Below, piece by piece: positions 56,801-64,000 of a DNA stretch of 64,000 nucleotides. Numbering within the stretch: the first letter of the stretch is position 1; each line of letters begins with the position of its first letter. The translations under genes and the position numbers were made by a program. Source of the DNA: Branchiostoma lanceolatum. Taxonomy: Eukaryota; Chordata; Leptocardii; Amphioxiformes; Branchiostomatidae. The stretch is taken from positions 5,089,501 through 5,153,500 of the forward strand of contig NC_089727.1 in assembly GCF_035083965.1 (NCBI RefSeq). The letters are read 5' to 3'. Below the pieces are notes generated by a model. It was not told where the DNA came from. It did no database searches and saw only the letters and a program-made list of their open reading frames with translations.

Positions 56801-59800
56801 CGTTCTCTGTGGGGTTGAGCAGCGTGAGTCTGCTGGTGTAGACTTTGGTGCCGTCGGCGTCGGATGCCATCTCCTGCTGCAGCTGGAGAGGCTCGTTGGG
56901 ATGGTTCCTGAGGGAGAAGACTTGCCAGGCAGCCTGCTGGGAAGGCTCACACCTGTAATGTAATCCATGTAAGCCATGAGCGCAGAAGTAGAAAAAATGT
57001 TGTACAATGTTAAAGAGACGAAAGACAAAATAGGTAAAAAATCCATTTCGTTATGAACGTCCATTAGGCTATCTATACTTGACATTCTAGATACTAGACA
57101 TATATTCCTAAAAGACTAAAACATTCAGATTTTCATCGTCATTTTTTTATTTGTTCTCAGACCTTAGTAACCTGTAATGTAATGGAGTGTCAGCTATCAT
57201 CAGACTATGAGTGATGGAATTATAACTTTTTTCTGCAGAAGTAGAAAAAATCTTGTACAATGCTGTAGGGACGAAAGACAAAATAGGCAAAAACTCATTT
57301 TGTTTTTAGCTTCCATTTGATAGGCTGTTTATAGGAAGGAGTAAGATGCAATGGCAAATAAAAAGTAGTACAAAAATTATATAAGAAATTGCCTGACAGG
57401 AGTTTTCAGCTACCTACGAAATAATAACAAAATACTTATGGTTGACATTCTAAAAATGGCATATAATTATAATCCTAGAAGACTAAAACATGAGATTTTC
57501 GTCATCATCTTTTTCATTTGTTCTGACCTTAGTGGATTCTCCCTTGCACAGGGTTTCCAGAACCAGGTGAAACTGGGCTGAGGCCGGCCCTCAGATGTAC
57601 AGGTCAACACAGACTTCTCCCCCTTCATCTGGAAATGTGGACTCGTCTTCTCAATCTGTACTGCGGGCTTCACTGTTGGTAGACAGAAAAGACACTGTTG
57701 GACTCAAGTAGACAGCACTTTATATCCCTTAATATACTATGGCTTTGTCCATCTAACTCAAAGGCATAGTATTAGTATGTATTAATTTAAAATTTACGTC
57801 AATGAAGTTTAGCCATCCAGGTAATGAGATGCTCAAAACAAAAGTTACTCAAGCAACAGGATTAAGTTTTTCAGACATTTCAGACAGCATCTACTGTCTT
57901 TTGTCCGTGACATCAGTGACTGTTTTTCATCAGGGCCAGTCCGGATGCTGTCTGAAATGTCTGACCGTTTTCAAAATTTACCCAGTTGCTTGACTAACTT
58001 TTGTACTGAGCATCGTCATTCTATTTTGTGTAATAAGGAACTTTAAATTTTGAGTTGCTAAGGTTTTGAGATTCATGATTCCTGCAATCGTACTCAACAT
58101 CTACTCACTGTGGCGTCGGTGTGGCGCAACAGTTAGAGCGTTGGACTCAGAACCAATAGGTCCTGGGTTTGATACTCACCAATCGCCCCGACGTTGTGCT
58201 CTTGGGAAAGGCACTTTACACAATATCCTACCATGACAGTGGAGTGACGCCCACCGAGCCTATTCGGCTTATCTGTCAAACAGTTTTCCAAAAAACACAC
58301 TACTTCAATGTAGCACATTTGCCACTAAGAACCCTTAAAAATTTTTTTCTCTACTCACTGTAGACAAACAGTTGCACGCTGTTGTTGACGGCAACATCTC
58401 TGTTGCGGGCCTCTAGCGTGTAGATCCCAGCATGCTCTGGGGCCACGTTGAGGATATTGAGGCGGTGATCACGAGCCTTGAGGAGGAAGTTACTGTCGCT
58501 CTTGTTGATCTTGTACCCATCCTTTAAAACAAGACAATACAGAAGTTTTGATTTGGATTACAATGAAAACCACTCAGGACCTATAAAGTCTGGTCTATGT
58601 GAACAGGTGGTTACTATAGACAGGATTCCTATTTCAATGCTTGTATCAATGTGTCCAAACGTATTTACCTTGTACCAGGTCAGCTCTACTTGTTCTGGAT
58701 AAGCACTGATGCTACAGATGATCTTGTGTCTGGTGCCCACCATAGCCTGGGTAGTGTTGCCATCAGCACATTCAAGGTGAATAAAGCCACGTTCTGTTAA
58801 AAGAAATTGTGAAGCAAAAAAAAGCAGAGCTATAAAACATATTTGATTTTCATGATCTTTTATTTAAGAATTCACAAACTTTGTTTAAGGCAGTTTACGG
58901 GTTATGCAAAACAAACACACAATGGAAAGTCTTACCCAAGACATTAACACGAATCTTGTCATTCGCCGACCCGGGAGCACGGTTGCGAGCATGGCAGACA
59001 TATTCGCCACCATCGGCGACAGTTGCCTCACGAACAGTTAACACACTGGTGAACAACGTGTACCGCTCTGTGCCTGAGTTCTCCTCCTTTTTGCTGTCAT
59101 TCTGGATGATGCGGCCTCCAATAACCTTTATCATACAAAAGAAGGACCGTTTTAAATGATTATTAGAGCAATCAAATTTCTTTTATTCTCTAGTAGATTC
59201 AATTTAGCTAATGTAGTTACTGATAGTCAGCTATCCAATGATTTCAAGACAGAAAATCACCAAGTAGTTTTCAGGAAAATATTTTTGCTTGTAGCATTCG
59301 AAACTGGATGAAGTCCAAATGATCATCTTTTTTTGCATGGTGGACACAGTTTAAGATGCCCAAAATTGCAAGACAGCTCGGTGGATTTATGTTCGCCTGG
59401 TATCCAAAATCTATCTTAGCTGCAAAGTCTCTTTCATCCTCTTCATAAATCCTCTAGCTCCTTTTTGTGGACAGGACGAAAGAGACTTGCCAGCTGTAAT
59501 ATGTATTTAGATCCCTGAGGCCAGGTTTTTGTACTCCACAAGTGCTGTCTACTTACATCTGCTCCAGGTAGTGACCAGTTGAAGAACATGAGTCCATCCA
59601 GGGCGCCCCGAACTTCACATTTGAGCCGGAACTTCTCTCCTGCTGTCACCAGAGGGCTGTTGGTGGTCACCTTTGGGTACGGCTTTTGGGCCACGCCTGC
59701 TGTTACATTGAGAAGTTAGTCACTGTCAACAAGATTGGGAGGTGCATAGGTTTGTGATATTACGCAATCATCTTTATTTTAGCGATAAATACAAGAATCG

Positions 59801-61163
59801 CTATCACTGCAAATGCAGACAGATTGGTTTAGTTTGATTTCTAAGTCAGCTTCATACATTTTTTGTACATTAATTACTATAAACTGTAAAATTAGCTATA
59901 TAGAGGGGTAATTTACCCATTATTAATTTTTCTCCACATGTAGAATAGAATTGTACAAACTTATGATTCAGTTTTTCTTTTTTTTCAGGAACGTATGAAT
60001 GGTTGCTTTTCAAATAGACATATTTTTGTCTTTCCGTATAATCAAACATTCTTCAACAAAGACAGTTTATATTCCTGCCTATAATGGGGATTGATCTTAC
60101 CAAAGACGAATAAGAAGAAAGGCTGGGACTCCACAGTCTTGTTCCCTACAGTAGCCTTGCACATGTGCGGACCGTTGTTCCGTGGGGTTGGGCTGTAGAG
60201 CGTGAAGCCCACTGTTTTGTCATAGGTTATCTCACTGCCGTCAACAACGATTTGTTTCTGAAACAAAAAGACGATGAGGATATGACTTACGGTAGAAAAT
60301 TCAAAGTAGATTTGGTTTTAAAAACTGCAGATATCAAATTTTTCTTGTTTTTCCAGAGGGAAATCAGAATGTGGAGCTCATACCTCTGGTGTGTTAGTCC
60401 ACAGTGTGACATTAGCTTCAGGGTCTGTCACAAGACACTTTACGGTGATAGGACGGTATTTCTGCGTCTGGAGAACACTCTGTCTCATCATCACAAACAG
60501 CTTACTGGGATCTGAAAAAAAAGTTTTGGCAAATGTTATTCATTTTGAAACATTATTCTTTAGAATCATACAGTATTCCTTATATAGGAGTTATATATAT
60601 TCACAAATTTCTGTGGATTTTGCGGTACTACTTATCTTTCCAAAATAACAAAGTTAGTCATTGTTTTGAAGTATTGCATACACATATTGATTAAATTTCT
60701 ACTTTGGCAAGATCAAAATACAAACTTTTTCCTTATAAGCATACAAAGCTATATTCTAAGTAGTTACAACTCTATGCTAAATAAACTGCATTGTTTGGCC
60801 ATAAAAAGAATAACATGTTAGAAGAATGGTCAAACTGAATCTCACCTTTCACAAACACGTAAACACTTGCTGCATTATAGCTATCCTCCACGTCAGAGGG
60901 CAGCGTATCGCTATAGTAACAACGGAGCCTGCCGGTGTCGGATGACGTCATGTTACGTAACGTTAAAACACTGGAGTATTCCCCCGTCGTCGTTCCGTTC
61001 CCGGGAACTTCGATGGAGATTCTGCTTGCTGTGTTAGCTCCAAAGTTCTGGGGATGACTCCAGCTGAGAGGAGCGCGACCCTTGCAGGTCACGGTGAGGC
61101 TGTCCCCAGGGTTAACCGTCAGCTCTGATTGGTCAGTATCAAGGTATGGTGGTTCAGCCATTT
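47841..61163 (-). CDS. VEGFR: VEGFR-like receptor tyrosine kinase, 24 exons, N-terminal signal exon missing
   Basis: Exons in transcript order: 60846-61163 (Ig1), 60384-60511 and 60101-60257 (Ig2), 59557-59696 and 58936-59125 (Ig3), 58669-58793 and 58359-58521 (Ig4), 57528-57672 and 56732-56952 (Ig5), 56118-56429 (Ig6), 55477-55764 (Ig7), 54616-54737 (transmembrane), 53842-53959 (juxtamembrane), then the kinase in 53129-53233, 52780-52890, 52194-52376, 51814-51926, 51097-51219, 50620-50690, 50451-50491, 50021-50120 and 49447-49552, and the tail in 48833-49087 and 47841-47996. All phases fit, giving about 1262 residues. Kinase motifs are complete: [37 protein letters not shown], and activation-loop tyrosines in DVYRNPEY. 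The insert is short (about 45 residues). EYLDL in the tail fits a PLC-gamma-type SH2 site like DYIVL. Seven Ig domains separate it from PDGFR (five) and FGFR (three). It binds VEGF/PDGF-type ligands at the plasma membrane. Confidence 0.93.
53580..53655 (+). mobile_element. Retroposon-type tail in a VEGFR-like intron
   Basis: TACCATGTGCGATTGTTGAG followed by CAATAAAGTTCATTCATTCA; the end resembles the AATAAAGGTC..CATTCATT tails at 7245, 10230 and 30465 but the body differs. Confidence 0.4.
54012..54110. repeat. Dispersed repeat, copy 2
   Basis: Matches 44927-45035 (TTCAATCAAGCCTCCTGTGA, CGCCGCCCTGTAACCGCCT, GACAGCTGGAGTTTGCATTA), shortened in the middle. Confidence 0.6.
55265..55345 (-). pseudogene. 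Decayed duplicate of the 3' end of the Ig7 exon
   Basis: GATTTCAAGATCTCC, then CCTTCAATAGTGACTGTCTC and ATTGCTGTAGAC, repeat 55455-55510, which holds the real Ig7 exon end and its donor. The copy lacks an acceptor and the conserved Cys, so it is not a usable exon. Confidence 0.6.
57807..58010. mobile_element. Diverged fold-back TSD-13 family member in a VEGFR-like intron
   Basis: AGTTACTCAAGCAACAGGAT, CATTTCAGACAGCATCTACT and the opposed GGATGCTGTCTGAAATGTCT with CCAGTTGCTTGACTAAC match the arms of 13858-14179. It lies between the Ig5 and Ig4 exons. Confidence 0.7.
58101..58361 (-). promoter_or_regulatory. Duplicated splice donor flanking a SINE
   Basis: On the minus strand ACA|GTGAGTAG occurs at 58361-58351 (the expected exon end at 58359) and again at 58111-58101 beyond the SINE. 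Use of the distal copy would add 250 bases, a frameshift because 250 is not a multiple of three. Confidence 0.8.
58112..58350 (+). mobile_element. tRNA-derived SINE with perfect target-site duplication
   Basis: It begins GGCGTCGGTGTGGCGCAACA, with a tRNA-like A box (TGGCGCAACAGTTAGAGCG) and B box (GGGTTTGATAC) about 40 bases on, and ends in an A/T-rich tail. The flanks TCTACTCACTGT (58100-58111 and 58350-58361) are identical. The element is about 239 bp. The right-hand flank is the donor of the second Ig4 exon of the VEGFR-like gene. Confidence 0.85.
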
Positions 61164-61206
61164 CTGAAAGTTGTCAGGAGAAAAAAAAGTTTCTTCATTA
61201 TATCTC

Positions 61207-61390
61207 TGTATGTTGATGAAGGCTTAGACATCCAGGTAATAAGATACCTTACCTTAGACCTTAGATCCTCCCGCAACTTTGTTGCATAGGTCAACTTGGC
61301 TTCGGATACTTAATAAGATACACAATAAGATACACAATACAAAATTCAAAGTTACTCAAGCAACTGGACAAGTTTTGTAAACAGACATAA
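61207..61390. mobile_element. Partial fold-back TSD-13 family member
   Basis: GTTGATGAAGGCTTAGACAT + CCAGGTAATAAGATAC is the reverse of the family end seen at 6691 and 14179, followed by AAGTTACTCAAGCAACTGGA. A stretch of about 70 bp between them (61250-61330) is foreign to the family. Confidence 0.6.
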
Positions 61391-62258
61391 CATTATCTCT
61401 ATAGGTTTTGTTGTCTATTGTCTGTGAGATATAATAATCTGTATGATATCAAAGCAAGCCATGTCATGTTTTTGGTGAAGATATGTTTTAGCCTAAGATT
61501 CAGCCTTGTATCCATCTAAATTCATATATGAGGTTCCCGCAGATTCATTTCTGTACTCTTTTTCTGCTGCAGTACATAAAGGGGTTAACAGGTGGCAGTA
61601 CAAGAGGAAAATCATTCATGGTCTCTTCACATGTATTGTACAGAATACCCAGGATTGTATATCATTTTCAGCGAGCTATTGTCCTGTGAGGCCTATACGT
61701 ATCATTATCCCTTGTGTCTCTGGGCTATATAAGATGGGCCCCATCAAGACATGGATGGCAACTTCCAGGCACTTACTTTAACAGTAAAATTGGTTAAAAA
61801 CAGGATAGTAGCATTCGAAAGTGAATGTTATGAGACATGTGAATGTTCCCAGCAGACTGATTGTGAGCTGTTTTTCCACACTCAATACCGCGGCAAACCT
61901 GCATGACTTGTCTCATAAAGTTCATTTGCAAGACATAGAAAACAAAACATGGGCCAATTTGCAAAGATGGAACAATATGGGAACAAAAGGAAGTGCAGGC
62001 AAAGATCTCTCTTCCTTTCCCAGCAATTCTCCAAAGCCTATAGTTAATTGGCAGCTACTGGTGCTGCTGATAGGGAGGGTGCAGGAAGCCAGCAGAGCAG
62101 ATGTGCTGGGGCAGCAGCCTTATCTGCACCTCCCATCAGCACTGGGTCGTGTCCTGACTGCCCTGGGAAGGAGAGCAGGTACCCAACCTGTTGACACAGG
62201 AAATCTGACCCTGCAACCTTTTACCACCATGCTGACCAGCTCCTGATATGTACTAGTA

Positions 62259-62391
62259 CTCTCCAAGCAGAGGAGGGGTTCCGGCAGGTTTTTGATGTGT
62301 TTCTAGGCGTTTTTGTCGGGCTTTCTGCTTTGTCTTTTTTTGTTGTCTTGCACGTCAAAAACCTGCACGAACCCATCCTCTGCTTGGAGAG
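62259..62391. mobile_element. CTCTCCAAGCAGAGG MITE in the VEGFR-like first intron
   Basis: CTCTCCAAGCAGAGGAGGGG at the left pairs with CCATCCTCTGCTTGGAGAG at the right; GTTTTTGATGTG pairs with CACGTCAAAAAC. The flanks CTCCTGATATGTACTAG (62240-62256) and CTCCTGACATGGGACTAG (62392-62409) are alike, an unusually long imperfect direct repeat. Confidence 0.8.
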
Positions 62392-64000
62392 CTCCTGACA
62401 TGGGACTAGAACCGGGGAGTTGGACACTTGGAGCAGGTCATTGACTCATAGGTTAACAAGTGATAGGAGAGAAGGCAATAGAGCTTACGGGAAATGTTGA
62501 AACTTTTGAGGAGGTTTTGTTTCGCAGCTTTTGCAGTGACTGTTCCACCACAACTCTGCGAATATGCGTTTCCAATATACATTTGTATATAATACTATTG
62601 TTGTACTACAGAATTTCAAATTCAAACACTGCAATAACCCTTTTCACTCCAACTGCGAAATAAAACCAATGCCAAAAATGCAAAATGACTACACACTGAT
62701 TCAAGCAGGAGTCAAAAATGCAGGTGGGCTAAAGCCGTCATGGGAATTACCTTTATACCAGGGTGAGACTGGTGCAGGAGGAGACAGAAATGTAAACATG
62801 TATATAGGAGCCGTGGAAACAACTACAACCACCCAAAAAGTGATTACAGGAAAGAAAACAATTCAGAAGCTGAAAATCCTACTGTACAAATCAACTGAAA
62901 TTAAAGTACCACCACTTTTTTTCACCTCAAACTTGTGTTATCCAGTAACAGAAAATGTAAATAAACATCAGAAGATGTTTCCTGCATATGTCCTTTGTTC
63001 TTTCATATCTTCACCAGACATTACACCAGTCACAGATCAGTCTCTATCCTTTCCTCTCTCCTTGTTGTGTTTTTACAAATGTACCCCTGGCCTAATCCTC
63101 ACCAACATGTAACAGATAGGGCATCTGTACTGCTGATAAAGGATCTCCAGTAATATGAGGGGTGGGCTGGGCCCCTGTCATTTGTCAAGGCAGACAGTAG
63201 CAGGATCAGTGCAGCTATCAGCTGCTATCACCCCAGGCCAGATGGGCTGTTTGTTTCTGACAAATTGTTGGCCCCACATCACAGGGGGAGTGTTGTTGAC
63301 TACTGTCAGTCCTATGTATTGCTAATGGAAGAATATGTAAGAAAATGGAATGGCTAAATATGCATGCACTTTACACTGTAAAATGCCAAAATGAAGAAAG
63401 AAAGATCATATAGATAAACACCATATCCTCCTTGGATAAACAGAATGATACAATTGAGGACTTTCTTGGCAAGAAGTCATATTCCCCCTTCCTGACCTGA
63501 ATCGGCTAACTGTTCACTTTGTTAACTTGCGCAGCCTCAGTGTGGCATTCAAAGTCTTCTTATTCTTTAAGAAAACCAGACTTCTTTCTAGGCTGTTTAT
63601 GTTATTTCTTTTCCAATTCTTCTTCATGTGAGAGACTCTGATGAGTTGAAAATTATACGGACTATATATCAAAGTATTGAGAGACATGTTCAATATTTGT
63701 CAGTCTTCTTAAAGGCATATTTCGAAAAGAAACAAGTTTAGGAAATTCTTATGTCTGTCTGTATTTTGCTTTTTCTTTGTTTGCATGCCTCTGACCTCTT
63801 TTCAAATTGAAAAAAAAAATGTCGCTAATCTTTAAATTAAAGTTTCCAATGGGGTGATTTTTGCTCAAATCTATAAGCTTGTCAATCAAAAACATTTGTC
63901 ACTGCACTGCTCCCTCTATGACGAAAACTGTTTCCATGTCCCGACAACCTTGCACTTGGCCCATAGTGCACCCAGGACGAGTGATTGACAAGACCAGGTG

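Larger units (their letters stand above)
61164..64000 (-). other. Probable first intron of the VEGFR-like gene
   Basis: The Ig1 exon begins with an acceptor (61164-61166) and no signal-peptide exon was found before the end of the window. A plus-strand frame at 62564-63112 has no motif. Contains two transposon copies (61207 and 62259). Confidence 0.5.

Noticed and set aside
57120..57300. Possible extra exon between the Ig5 exons resembling the flank of exon 57528-57672
   Set aside because: Only intron sequence around the donor is duplicated (TTTGTTCTCAGACCTTAGT); there is no open coding part.
58112..58200. Candidate tRNA gene (A and B box present)
   Set aside because: The sequence does not fold into a full cloverleaf, continues into a 3' body with an A/T tail and has a target-site duplication, so it is a SINE.
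61821..62246. 141-codon open frame on the plus strand
   Set aside because: No motif and ends inside a repeat flank; no supporting signals.
62564..63112. 182-codon open frame on the plus strand
   Set aside because: Low-complexity AT-rich composition, no recognisable domain, lies in the likely first intron of the VEGFR-like gene.

Overview
This looks like nuclear DNA from an invertebrate chordate, most likely a lancelet (Branchiostoma). The grounds are inference: short, phase-conserved exons split by compact introns, a single seven-Ig VEGF-receptor-type kinase gene, a local expansion of 11-beta-hydroxysteroid-dehydrogenase-like genes, and a heavy load of short palindromic transposons. No prokaryotic features were seen.

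Layout. 1-2.1 kb: tandem 129/190-bp repeats. 2.1-17.2 kb: transposon-rich DNA holding a three-exon gene related to the N-terminus plus PDZ domain of the ciliogenesis protein Inturned (4779-7060), an unidentified first coding exon (10768-10949), and a second Inturned-like N-terminal exon (16921-17161). 17.8-44.6 kb: six tandem HSD11B1-like short-chain dehydrogenase genes, here called A(-), B(-), C(+), D(-), E(+) and F(+). Each has six exons with identical phases: membrane anchor / TGxxxGIG / exon 3 / NHxG to catalytic Ser / active-site Tyr-Lys region / C-terminus. B carries a one-base frameshift. 44.6-47.8 kb: repeats and downstream DNA. 47.8-61.2 kb: 24 exons of a VEGFR-like receptor tyrosine kinase on the minus strand, complete from Ig1 to the stop codon but lacking its signal-peptide exon. 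61.2-64 kb: probably its first intron.

Main points of interest. (1) None of the six dehydrogenase paralogs keeps the canonical YxxxK: D, E and F have Tyr one residue early, while A-C have Gln in place of Lys, and A and C lack the Tyr as well. (2) B and C encode two copies of the membrane anchor, which may flip the topology of the enzyme. (3) Exon 3 is base-identical between A and E although other exons are diverged, as expected from gene conversion. (4) A promoter module of several hundred bases is shared by A, E and two alternative first exons of F; in A it is split by an L1-like retroposon with a perfect 18-bp target duplication and by a MITE. (5) A tRNA-derived SINE landed on a VEGFR splice donor and duplicated it. 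(6) Several transposon families can be delimited by their target-site duplications, including fold-back elements with 13-14 bp duplications.

The dehydrogenases probably act on steroid, retinoid or other carbonyl/alcohol substrates at the ER membrane if still active. The VEGFR-like gene is an unrelated neighbour acting in growth-factor signalling.
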